From Nitrosococcus wardiae (GTDB lineage: Bacteria; Pseudomonadota; Gammaproteobacteria; Nitrosococcales; Nitrosococcaceae): DNA of 64,000 nt. Below are positions 25,002 through 32,951 of this stretch, piece by piece. The stretch spans positions 2,375,659 to 2,439,658 of the forward strand of contig NZ_CP038033.1 in assembly GCF_004421105.1 (NCBI RefSeq), given 5' to 3'. Position 1 is the stretch's first letter. The number at the start of each line of letters is the position of its first letter. The translations under genes were made by a program, and so were the position numbers. The notes below the pieces were generated by a model. The model was not told the origin of the DNA. It saw nothing but the letters and a program-made list of their open reading frames with translations, and did no database searches.

Positions 25002-25478
25002 TTAAAACATACTTGGGTATTGGGCGATGCATTCTTCTATTTTTTTACGGGAAGGTTTACGGCGCACTGAAGTGTAACCAATGACTTCACCGTTGCGCAC
25101 ATTGGGGAGTACGGTTGCTTTTACCCAGTAATAACCTCCATCTTTGCGAAGGTTTTTGATAAATCCCTGCCATTTATCTCCTTTTTTCAGAGTCTCCCAG
25201 AGATCTTTATATATTACCGGTGGAATATCAGGGTGTTTTAAAATGGAATGAGGGACACCGATTAATTCTTCTTTGGTATAGCCGGACATATCAACGAAAG
25301 ACTTGTTGCAATGGGTGATGAGCCCTTCTGAATCAGTTCTTGAGACAATGAGACGACCGTCTGGATAAGGTGCTTCTATTTCCGTATAGAGAACCCGACG
25401 TGGCCCGATGCCATAGAGTTCTAGCTTCGTTTCCTTGTAATCTCCCACCATATCCTCGGGCGCCATATCCTTAATCAT
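25002..25478 (-). CDS. Aer-like single PAS domain protein
   Basis: This 158-residue protein has one PAS domain at about residues 40-150, closely resembling the FAD-binding PAS of the aerotaxis receptor Aer. Shared features include DMSGYTKEELIG, PHSILKHPDIPP (Aer has RHPDMP, so the flavin-site Arg is Lys here), a Trp in KDLWETLKKGDKWQGF and NLRKDGGYYWVKA. It has no HAMP, methyl-accepting or kinase domain, so it must pass a signal through a partner. It lies between a roadblock/LC7 gene (81 bp upstream) and a PhnD-like gene (24 bp downstream). Redox or oxygen sensing through FAD is family-based inference. Confidence 0.88.
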   Translation of the reverse strand: MIKDMAPEDMVGDYKETKLELYGIGPRRVLYTEIEAPYPDGRLIVSRTDSEGLITHCNKSFVDMSGYTKEELIGVPHSILKHPDIPPVIYKDLWETLKKGDKWQGFIKNLRKDGGYYWVKATVLPNVRNGEVIGYTSVRRKPSRKKIEECIAQYPSMF

Positions 25479-25559
25479 TTAGTTTTCCCCCCGGATGAAT
25501 TGAAAATGTCCACCAGAACCGGCAATAAATTTTCAGAAATATGATTTCTTATGCTACTT

Positions 25560-25922
25560 TTATAACATCGAAGCGATGCTCTCGGCCGCTCTTTTGACAT
25601 CAAGAAAGATTAATCCGAGTTTGGCATTGGGTTTTGCCATTACTGTAAGCACAGCTTCATCGCCTGCATAGGTCATTAATACATAGCCGTGATCCCCTTT
25701 GATCAAAACTTGTTCCAAGGTTCCACGCTCCAGTTCTTTGGCGCTTCTATCGCCTAATGACAACATAGCAGCACTCATGGCGCCTACTCTGTCCTCATCG
25801 AGAGTAGCGGGCAAGACTGCGGCCATCATTAGACCGTCTGTTGAAATTACTCCGGATGCCTCAATATCGGCTGAAGTACCATTGAGGTCATGCAGGACAG
25901 CAGTCAGCATATCTGCGCGCAT
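25560..25922 (-). CDS. Roadblock/LC7 (MglB-like) domain protein
   Basis: This 120-residue protein is a single roadblock/LC7 domain: helix MLTAVLHDLNGTSADIEASGV, strand turn ISTDGLMMAAVLP, helix RVGAMSAAMLSLGDRSAKEL, and paired strands VLIKGDHGYVLMTYAGDEAVL ending with KLGLIFLDVKRAAESIASML. Such proteins regulate small GTPases (MglB) or form scaffolds. No GTPase gene is adjacent. It is the first gene of the three-gene operon with the Aer-like PAS and PhnD-like proteins. A scaffold or switch function that connects the two sensors is a reasonable guess. Confidence 0.88.
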   Translation of the reverse strand: MRADMLTAVLHDLNGTSADIEASGVISTDGLMMAAVLPATLDEDRVGAMSAAMLSLGDRSAKELERGTLEQVLIKGDHGYVLMTYAGDEAVLTVMAKPNAKLGLIFLDVKRAAESIASML

Positions 25923-26521
25923 TTGATATTCCTATTGCTAATCAATTTAGAAAAAAGTCTTTGAAAATCTGTTAACAGGGCTTCATATGCCAAGTTTCTT
26001 TTTTACTTAGTTCTACTTTTCAAGTATGAGCTAAAAGAGGTATTGAATACCTAGATAAAGCTCACAGAATACTCAGTCTCTTCGTGCGCACAGCGTGCGC
26101 TTATCGGTTCGGAGGCGCAGTTGATTTGTGCGAAACCAACCCCACTTTTCTCGAAATTTTTGCAGAGATACTTGACTATTGAGAAATTTTTGGCTTCGAA
26201 ATTGGATCGAGAAGATCCTGAAGGCGAAGAAGGATTATGATGAGCATGGAAAGGTAGGGAGGAAGCTCTTTGAGTTGGAGAGCCCGGATTGAGTGGAGGT
26301 CAGCCCAGAATATTGCAGGAAGGAGTCCTTATTTTACTCCTGCTTCAGTTTACTGAAGCGGGAGTAAATCCATGCTAGATTTCCTATACTAAGGGGAGTG
26401 GCCTCGTCAGAATGATGGTTCGGTGCGGTACAGCCTCATAAGGGTCCTGAGGGTCCTGCTGTGCCAAAACCTCCTTGGTAGTGTCACTCGCCCCTTTATT
26501 TATAAGGTATTTTCTCAATTG
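25923..26521. other. Intergenic region with gene debris and a strong inverted repeat
   Basis: This is a 600-bp region. The stretch 26176-26292 (plus strand) reads as coding-like sequence without an initiator (NWIEKILKAKKDYDEHGKVG, then RKLFELESPD and a stop), which I take as the end of a lost gene of unknown family. Near-repeats of TGAGAAATTTTTG and TCGAAATTTTTG occur at 26150-26200. The strong inverted repeat at 26333-26368 is listed separately. The promoter of the roadblock operon must lie near 25923-26050. Confidence 0.4.
26333..26368. repeat. Near-perfect 16-bp inverted repeat
   Basis: TTTACTCCTGCTTCAG at 26333-26348 and CTGAAGCGGGAGTAAA at 26353-26368 form a 16-bp stem with one G-T wobble and a four-base loop. 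There is no T-run on either side, so it is not a standard terminator. It could be an operator, an attenuator for the downstream methyltransferase gene, or the end of a lost mobile element. Confidence 0.7.
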
Positions 26522-27145
26522 ATGAAGAACTTCTCACAGGCGTGTGAAAATAATAAGAGACCGATTTTGAAGAGATTAAAAACTGCGCTTAAGGATTGCA
26601 GTGAAGTGTTGGAAATCGGGAGCGGATCGGGTCAACACGCGGTATACTTTGGGGAGCACCTCCCTCACTTGGAATGGCAACCTACCGAACTGCCATCGGT
26701 TATAAGCGTATTGCGGCATAATTTGCGCACAAATTCGCCAAACAATGTATTAATACCCATAGAACTGGATGTCCGCCAACACCCATGGCCGATCGATTTG
26801 ACCTCTAGCATATTTAGCGCAAATACTTTGCATATAATGCCCTGGCCTAGTGTTCGGCAATTCTTCAAGGGTGTTGGGAAGGTACTAAAGCAAGATGGGT
26901 TGCTGTGCCTCTATGGGCCATTTCGCTATGGGGGGAATTACACCAGTGATAGTAATGCTTATTTTGATGTGTGGCTGAAAGAACGAGATCCTGAGAGCGG
27001 TATCCGTAATTTTGAAGACGTAAATTTTCTTGCCCAGGAACAGGGATTAGATTTATTGAATGACTATTCAATGCCTGCTAATAACCAGTTTCTGATTTGG
27101 AGAAAGCGTGAGGGTTTGCGGATTATAAGGGAATTTAAAGCTTAA
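26522..27145 (+). CDS. DUF938 SAM-dependent methyltransferase-like protein
   Basis: The start is placed at ATG 26522 (207 residues), where the family homology begins (MKNFSQACENNKRPIL). The longer frame from 26423 adds 33 residues with no family match. The SAM-binding motif VLEIGSGSGQHAVYF is clear and is followed by LEWQPTELP, SIFSANTLHIMPW and GLLCLYGPFRYGGNYTSDSN, all typical of DUF938. Its substrate is unknown. The glycosyltransferase gene starts 28 bp downstream, so the two are probably co-transcribed. Confidence 0.9.
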   Translation: MKNFSQACENNKRPILKRLKTALKDCSEVLEIGSGSGQHAVYFGEHLPHLEWQPTELPSVISVLRHNLRTNSPNNVLIPIELDVRQHPWPIDLTSSIFSANTLHIMPWPSVRQFFKGVGKVLKQDGLLCLYGPFRYGGNYTSDSNAYFDVWLKERDPESGIRNFEDVNFLAQEQGLDLLNDYSMPANNQFLIWRKREGLRIIREFKA

Positions 27146-27173
27146 TTTACCGAATTTACTGATGACTAATTAA

Positions 27174-28487
27174 ATGAGAATTGGTATTCAGACGTGGGGC
27201 AGTGAAGGCGATATTCGCCCTTTCCTTATTCTAGGAGGGGCCCTGTCAAAGGTAGGGCATACTGTGACAGTGGTGGTCACCGATCTGGATGATCGGGATT
27301 ATTCTTCTTACGAGGAACGACTGGGCATTCAAGTTCGTCATGTGATGACGCCAGTCATCTCTAGTCCCACGGAGCTGGAACGTATTGGAGAGCTCATCCT
27401 TAGAGAAAACCATCCAGCCCGCCAAGGGAAACTCATTATTGAACAGTTGTTTTTGCCGACGGTGCCAGAACTCTATAATGCGGCTCTGGAGTTGTGCTCT
27501 GGGAGCGACTTGGTCATTGGCCATTTCATGCATTACCCGCTCCGTATTGCAGCTGAGGTCTATAGTATCCCAGAGTTCAGTGTGACTCTGGCTCATAATC
27601 TCATTCCGTCCCGTTATATCGTTCCAACGGGTGTCCCTGATTTGGGTCGCTGGGCAAATCCAGCCTGGTGGTGGCTCGTTAAGAAACTGCTTAATCAGAT
27701 GTTTTTGGCTGAGGTCAATGGCCTGCGCCAGCAGGCGGGGCTTCCGCTGGCAAAAGATCTAGTCACAGCGTGGCAATCTTCGAGATTGAACTTGGTCGCT
27801 GTGAGTTCAAGTATCTTCCCCCGGCAGCCGGATTGGACTACTGAGCATCAAGTGTGCGGATTCTTGGGCTTTTCTCAGGCGAGAGATAGAGATAAAGACT
27901 CTATTCCCAGGGTGGTAGAGGACTTTCTTGCTGAAGGTGCCCCACCCCTCTTTATGACTTTTGGGAGCCTGACGCCGAAAAGCGATCAAGCATGGCCGCA
28001 AACTCTGGAGCTTTTCGTGGATACGGTCCGGCGAGCTGGGTGCCGAGCAATTATACAAGGATGGCCGGATTCTGGAGTAAATGTTCTCCTGAATGACCGG
28101 ATTCTCTTGTGCCCGCCACCATTGCCCCATTACCTTATTTTTCCTCACTGCGCGGCAGTCGTACATCATGGTGGAGCAGGGACCACCCACTCGACGCTTG
28201 CAGCTGGGGTCCCATCCATAGTGGTGCCCCATGTGGCCGACCAGTTCTTTTGGGGCAAGGAGCTGAAACGGTTGGGAGTAGCCCCCCAACCTCTTCTTCG
28301 AAAGAAACTCACGGCAGCAAGATTAGCCCGCCGAATTCAGGCAACGATGGACTCTCTTGCCATGGGGGATAGAGCCGCTCAATTAGGGCAATTACTCCGT
28401 TATGAGAACGGTCCCGTCGATTCCGTCAGGTTAATCCAGGGGGCGATGGAAGGGTTAGTGCCTCAGGAGAACTTAACCCTGAATTAA
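27174..28487 (+). CDS. GT1-family (UGT/sterol-glucosyltransferase-like) glycosyltransferase
   Basis: This 437-residue protein has a GT-B fold. The N-terminal acceptor domain begins MRIGIQTWGSEGDIRPFLIL, as in sterol and rhamnolipid-type glycosyltransferases (GSxGDxxP). The C-terminal donor domain carries PLFMTFGSLTP, PHCAAVVHHGGAGTTHSTLA and AGVPSIVVPHVADQFFWG, the UGT nucleotide-sugar signature. It is predicted to glycosylate a lipid, sterol- or hopanoid-like or other small hydrophobic acceptor at the cytoplasmic face. It follows the DUF938 gene closely. The acceptor cannot be inferred from sequence. Confidence 0.9.
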   Translation: MRIGIQTWGSEGDIRPFLILGGALSKVGHTVTVVVTDLDDRDYSSYEERLGIQVRHVMTPVISSPTELERIGELILRENHPARQGKLIIEQLFLPTVPELYNAALELCSGSDLVIGHFMHYPLRIAAEVYSIPEFSVTLAHNLIPSRYIVPTGVPDLGRWANPAWWWLVKKLLNQMFLAEVNGLRQQAGLPLAKDLVTAWQSSRLNLVAVSSSIFPRQPDWTTEHQVCGFLGFSQARDRDKDSIPRVVEDFLAEGAPPLFMTFGSLTPKSDQAWPQTLELFVDTVRRAGCRAIIQGWPDSGVNVLLNDRILLCPPPLPHYLIFPHCAAVVHHGGAGTTHSTLAAGVPSIVVPHVADQFFWGKELKRLGVAPQPLLRKKLTAARLARRIQATMDSLAMGDRAAQLGQLLRYENGPVDSVRLIQGAMEGLVPQENLTLN

Positions 28488-28619
28488 GCCACTTTCATCA
28501 TTAAGCCATATTTATAATTTAATGTATCATCAGACTATGCTTAGGGAGGGAGACAGCTTCGCTTTTATAGATATTCTTGTCTAAGGTTTGGAATAGTCTT
28601 AAGCTGTTACCCAAATAGT

Positions 28620-28658
28620 GCGTAAAGTCTTGCTCATTCGGGCGGGGATATAAGCGCA
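28620..28658. repeat. Hairpin repeat, copy 2, in the aceE leader
   Basis: The sequence GCGTAAAG...TCGGGCGGGGATATAAGCG is an imperfect copy of 17421-17460, with about two thirds of bases shared by eye. It is followed by a small GC hairpin (CCGCC-GGACT-GGCGG at 28661-28675). A further motif at 28777-28797 (CGTCCTGAGCTTAGCGAAGG) resembles the widespread extragenic CTGAGC-x-x-x-CGAAGG repeat. Together they show that the 370 bp between the glycosyltransferase and aceE is largely repeat-derived. Confidence 0.4.
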
Positions 28659-28855
28659 AACCGCCGGACTGGCGGGGTTAGCCTGTGGAACGACCGGAAC
28701 GGGGACACCAGCATCTGCTGGCTTCTAGAGAAGGCGTGATGGAGCAGGAAGGTTTTTGGGGCCACCCAAGAACTCTCGTCCTGAGCTTAGCGAAGGGCGG
28801 GAAAGGGCAGGATATTGGCATTCGGAATACACGGGGCCGAAGGCAGGAAGGCAAT

Positions 28856-31531
28856 ATGGCAAAGAACAAGGCGGAGACTATCGAAAATATCGAGGCCCAA
28901 GAAACCCGAGAGTGGTTGGAGTCTCTGGATTATGTATTACAGCAGGGAGGTCCCCAGCGCACGGTGCGGCTGCTGGATCGCTTGAGACTCCATGCCCAGA
29001 AAGCGGGTGTGAGTCTGCCTTATCCAGCCAACACACCCTATATTAACACTATTCCTGCGGATCAACAGTCTCCCTTTCCTGGGAGTCAGGAAATCGAGCG
29101 GCGTATCCGGAGTTTGGTACGCTGGAATGCTATGGCCATGGTGGTGCGGGCCAATCGGGAAGAAGAAGGGATCGGCGGCCATATTTCCACCTTTGCTTCG
29201 GCGGCTACCCTGTATGAAGTTGGCCTTAACCATTTTTTTCGGGCCAAAAGCAAAAACCAGGAAGGTGATCTCATCTATTTTCAAGGCCATGCCTCGACGG
29301 GTACCTATGCCCGGGCTTTCCTCGAGGGCCGCTTATCCGAACACCAGCTAGAGAATTTTCGCCGGGAGTTAAAACCGGAAGGGGGCTTAGCCTCCTATCC
29401 TCACCCCTGGTTAATGCCCCATTTCTGGGAGTTTCCCACGGTCTCCATGGGACTCAGTCCCATCATGGCCATTTACCAAGCCCGATTTAATCGCTATCTG
29501 GAGGATCGGGGACTTAAACAGCCTTCCAAGCAAAAAGTTTGGGCCTTTATTGGGGATGGGGAAACAGACGAGCCAGAAACCTTGGGGGCTATTAGTCTTG
29601 CTGCCCGTGAAAAGCTGGACAACCTTATTTTTGTCGTCAATTGCAATCTCCAGCGGCTTGACGGACCAGTACGGGGCAATGGAAAAATCATCCAGGAATT
29701 GGAGGCTATTTTCCGGGGTGCGGGCTGGAATGTGATTAAAGTGATTTGGGGGAGTGATTGGGATCCTTTGCTGGCCAAAGACTACGAAGGGGTGCTGGTA
29801 CGGCGGATGGAACAAGCCGTGGATGGGGATTACCAAAAATATGCAGTTGAATCGGGAAGTTATATTCGAGAGCATTTTTTCGGTACCGATCCTCGCCTCC
29901 AAGAAATGGTCAAACACCTTTCGGATGAGCAGTTGCGCCGTTTGCGCACCGGGGGACACGACCCGGAGAAGGTCTATGGGGCTTATAAGACGGCGGTAGA
30001 GCACCAGGGCTCACCTACCGTTATTTTGGCACGAACTATTAAAGGCTATGGGTTGGGCGAGGCTGGCGAGGGAAAAAATATTACCCACCAGCAGAAAAAA
30101 CTCAATGAGCAGGAACTGGGTGATTTTCGGACCCGTTTTGGTATTCCCATCTCTGATGACCGGGTGGCTCATGCCCCTTTTTATAAACCGCCGGAAGACA
30201 GTCCGGAGATGAAATATCTGCACGAACGCCGCCAGGAGCTAGGAGGTTATCTGCCGGCGCGGCAAGTGCATTGCGAGCCCCTGCAAGCTCCTTCTGAAGA
30301 GTTTTTTGCCGAGTTTTATCAGGGCACGGGTGAGCGGACCATGGCGACCACGATGGCTTATGTCAGAATGCTCGCCAAGCTGCTTCGTGATCCGGAAATC
30401 GGTAAACTGATTGTGCCCATTATTCCGGATGAAGCCCGTACTTTTGGGATGGAATCCCTCTTCCGTCAGGTGGGCATCTATTCCCATGTGGGTCAACTCT
30501 ATGAGCCCGTTGATATCTCTACCTTGCTCTATTACAAAGAAGCCACTGACGGACAAATCTTAGAAGAGGGAATTACAGAAGCAGGCTCCATGTCTTCTTT
30601 TATTGCTGCGGGTACGGCCTATGCCACCCATGGTATCAACACCATTCCCTTCTTTACTTTCTATTCCATGTTTGGTTTCCAGCGCATTGGAGATCTTATT
30701 TGGGCGGCGGGGGATATGCGCTGCCATGGTTTCCTCGTGGGGGCAACTTCGGGCCGTACTACCCTTGCCGGTGAGGGGCTTCAGCACCAGGATGGCCATA
30801 GCCATGCGCTGGCCTACTCGGTGCCCAATCTGAAGGCCTATGACCCGGCTTATGCTCACGAAATTGCGGTGATTATCCAGGATGGAATCTATCGTATGTA
30901 CGAGCAACAGGAAGATATTTTTTATTACTTGACGGTCACTAATGAGTTCTACCCCATGCCGGAGATGCCCGCAGGGAGTCGAGAAGGGATCTTGAAGGGA
31001 ATGTATCGATTGAAATCCTCATCCCATCCTGATGCGGAGCTGAGGGCCCAGCTTTTTGGCAGTGGCGCCATCTTGAATGAAGTCTTAAAGGCCCAGAAGC
31101 TGTTGGAAGATTATCAGGTAGCGGCAGACGTTTGGAGTATTACCAGTTATAAGGAACTCTACTTAGAGGGGCACGCCGCAGAGCGTTGGAACATGTTACA
31201 TCCGATGGAAAAGCCGCGGGTACCTTATGTCAGACAATGCTTAGAAGAGGCCCCCGGTGTTTTCGTGGCGGCTTCCGATTACCTCAAAATGCTGCCGGAT
31301 TCAATTTATCGTTGGTTTCCCCGGCCGGTGATTTCCCTGGGAACGGATGGCTTTGGTCGCAGTGACGGTCGGCGTGCCCTGCGTGATTTCTTTGAAGTGG
31401 ATGCCCGCTTTATCACCTTAGCCACTCTAGCGGCGCTAGCCCGTGAAGGAAAAATAGAGCCGACGCGGGTTCACCAGGCGATGAAAGATCTAGACATTGA
31501 TCCGGAAAAAGCTAATCCCGTGACTTCTTGA
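28856..31531 (+). CDS. aceE: Pyruvate dehydrogenase E1 component (homodimeric type)
   Basis: The start is set at ATG 28856 (MAKNKAETIENIEAQETREW), with GGAAGG six bases upstream. The frame stays open to 28685, but that extension reads through repeat DNA and lacks homology. The 891-residue product matches gammaproteobacterial AceE in length. The thiamine diphosphate motif is seen as GDGETDEPE...NCN. The N-terminal RNAMAMVVRANREEEGIGGHIST and the C-terminal FVAASDYLKMLPDSI and GTDGFGRSD are typical. It decarboxylates pyruvate and acetylates the lipoyl group of AceF in the cytoplasmic complex. aceF starts 14 bp downstream. Confidence 0.96.
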   Translation: MAKNKAETIENIEAQETREWLESLDYVLQQGGPQRTVRLLDRLRLHAQKAGVSLPYPANTPYINTIPADQQSPFPGSQEIERRIRSLVRWNAMAMVVRANREEEGIGGHISTFASAATLYEVGLNHFFRAKSKNQEGDLIYFQGHASTGTYARAFLEGRLSEHQLENFRRELKPEGGLASYPHPWLMPHFWEFPTVSMGLSPIMAIYQARFNRYLEDRGLKQPSKQKVWAFIGDGETDEPETLGAISLAAREKLDNLIFVVNCNLQRLDGPVRGNGKIIQELEAIFRGAGWNVIKVIWGSDWDPLLAKDYEGVLVRRMEQAVDGDYQKYAVESGSYIREHFFGTDPRLQEMVKHLSDEQLRRLRTGGHDPEKVYGAYKTAVEHQGSPTVILARTIKGYGLGEAGEGKNITHQQKKLNEQELGDFRTRFGIPISDDRVAHAPFYKPPEDSPEMKYLHERRQELGGYLPARQVHCEPLQAPSEEFFAEFYQGTGERTMATTMAYVRMLAKLLRDPEIGKLIVPIIPDEARTFGMESLFRQVGIYSHVGQLYEPVDISTLLYYKEATDGQILEEGITEAGSMSSFIAAGTAYATHGINTIPFFTFYSMFGFQRIGDLIWAAGDMRCHGFLVGATSGRTTLAGEGLQHQDGHSHALAYSVPNLKAYDPAYAHEIAVIIQDGIYRMYEQQEDIFYYLTVTNEFYPMPEMPAGSREGILKGMYRLKSSSHPDAELRAQLFGSGAILNEVLKAQKLLEDYQVAADVWSITSYKELYLEGHAAERWNMLHPMEKPRVPYVRQCLEEAPGVFVAASDYLKMLPDSIYRWFPRPVISLGTDGFGRSDGRRALRDFFEVDARFITLATLAALAREGKIEPTRVHQAMKDLDIDPEKANPVTS

Positions 31532-31545
31532 GAAGGGTATTTCCT

Positions 31546-32889
31546 GTGGCGCATGAATTCAAGCTTCCTGAATTGGGTGAGAATATTGAAACCGGTGATG
31601 TGGCCAAAGTGTTGGTATCACCGGGAGATGTCTTGAAAAAAGATCAGCCGGTATTAGAACTTGAGACCGACAAAGCGGTGGTGGAGATCCCGTCCACGGT
31701 CAGCGGTAAGGTCAAAGAGTTGCGGGTCCAAAAGGGAGATCAAATTACCATAGGCCAAGTCATTCTTACCCTCGAAGATGAGGGAGAAGAGGTAAAAGAG
31801 GAGGTCCCGGCTGAGAAGACAGAGCCAAAGGCCGAAGAAACGCACAAAATACTAGAGAAAGAGGCAGCAGCAGAGGAGAGCAAGCAACCAACGCCAGAAA
31901 TTCCCTCCATAGAGGCCAGCACACAGGGGGGGGCAAAAAGAGAAATGGCTCCAGCTCCTGAGACTGAGACCCTGGCACCTGTTCCAGCAACACCTTCGGT
32001 ACGGCGGCTGGCTCGCGAGTTGGGGGTTGATATTTATCAAGTGCCAGGTTCTGGCCCAGGTGGACGGATCTCGGTGGACGATGTGAAGCACTATGTCCGC
32101 GATTTGGTATCACAGCGGAGGGCTGCTCCGGCCCCCGAGGCCGTTTCTCCAGCAGCTCCCTCTCTACCTCTTCCGCCATTTGAAAAATGGGGCGCGGTGG
32201 AGCGGGAGCCCATGAGTAAGGTGCGCCGCAAAACTGCGGAACAGATGCTTCAAGCATGGACTATTCCCCATGTGACTCAGCACGACCAAGCCGATATCAC
32301 CCAGCTTGAGCAAGACCGCAAGCGCTTTGCCAAGCGGGTGGAGCAAGCAGGAGGTAAACTCACCCTAACCGCCATTGCTTTGAAGGTTGTTGCGGCCGCA
32401 TTGAAGGTCTTCCCCCGATTCAATACGTCGGTTGATTTGAGTACCAAAGTGCTTGTTTATAAACAGTATTACCATATCGGGGTGGCGGTAGATACGGCCT
32501 ATGGGCTGTTGGTTCCCGTCATTCGGGAGGTTGACCAAAAAAATATCACCCAGTTAGCGGCGGAGCTGACGGGGTTAGGGGAAAAGGCGAGAAGTCGAAA
32601 ACTCAGCCCAGAAGAGATGGCAGGAGGTACCTTTACTATCACCAATTTAGGTGGCTTGGGAGGGACCCATTTCACCCCCATTATCCATTGGCCGGAGGTG
32701 GCTATTTTGGGTATCTCCCGGGCCAAAATGGCCCCTCTCTATGTGGAGGGGGAATTCCAGCCTCGTTTGCTTCTTCCCCTTTCCCTGTCCTATGACCACC
32801 GGGTCATTGATGGCGCTGATGCGGTTCGCTTTCTCCGTTGGATTGCAGAGGCCTTGGAAGATCCTCTCTTGTTGTCATTGGAGGGATAG
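31546..32889 (+). CDS. aceF: Dihydrolipoyllysine acetyltransferase (E2 of pyruvate dehydrogenase)
   Basis: The GTG at 31546 (reading MAHEFKLPELGENI) is preferred to the in-frame TTG at 31528, because the lipoyl domain begins there and AGAAGGG lies about ten bases before it. A single lipoyl domain (residues about 3-78) carries the lipoyl Lys in ELETDKAVVEIP. A long Glu/Ala/Pro linker follows (80-150), then the E1/E3-binding domain (VRRLARELGVDIYQVPGSG). The catalytic domain ends with YDHRVIDGADAVRFL, with the catalytic His. The product has 447 residues and one lipoyl domain, fewer than the three in E. coli. It forms the core of the complex with AceE and Lpd, encoded alongside. Confidence 0.95.
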   Translation: MAHEFKLPELGENIETGDVAKVLVSPGDVLKKDQPVLELETDKAVVEIPSTVSGKVKELRVQKGDQITIGQVILTLEDEGEEVKEEVPAEKTEPKAEETHKILEKEAAAEESKQPTPEIPSIEASTQGGAKREMAPAPETETLAPVPATPSVRRLARELGVDIYQVPGSGPGGRISVDDVKHYVRDLVSQRRAAPAPEAVSPAAPSLPLPPFEKWGAVEREPMSKVRRKTAEQMLQAWTIPHVTQHDQADITQLEQDRKRFAKRVEQAGGKLTLTAIALKVVAAALKVFPRFNTSVDLSTKVLVYKQYYHIGVAVDTAYGLLVPVIREVDQKNITQLAAELTGLGEKARSRKLSPEEMAGGTFTITNLGGLGGTHFTPIIHWPEVAILGISRAKMAPLYVEGEFQPRLLLPLSLSYDHRVIDGADAVRFLRWIAEALEDPLLLSLEG

Positions 32890-32951
32890 GGCCGCTCCAG
32901 TGTCAGGGCTTTATAGTATGGAATCTCATAAATTAATAAGAGGAAGCAGGT

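Noticed and set aside
28685-28855. 57-residue N-terminal extension of AceE
   Set aside because: The DNA is repeat-derived and AceE homology plus a ribosome-binding site begin at 28856.
29411-30004. 197-codon minus-strand frame opposite aceE
   Set aside because: Shadow of AceE, whose thiamine diphosphate motif lies in the same DNA.
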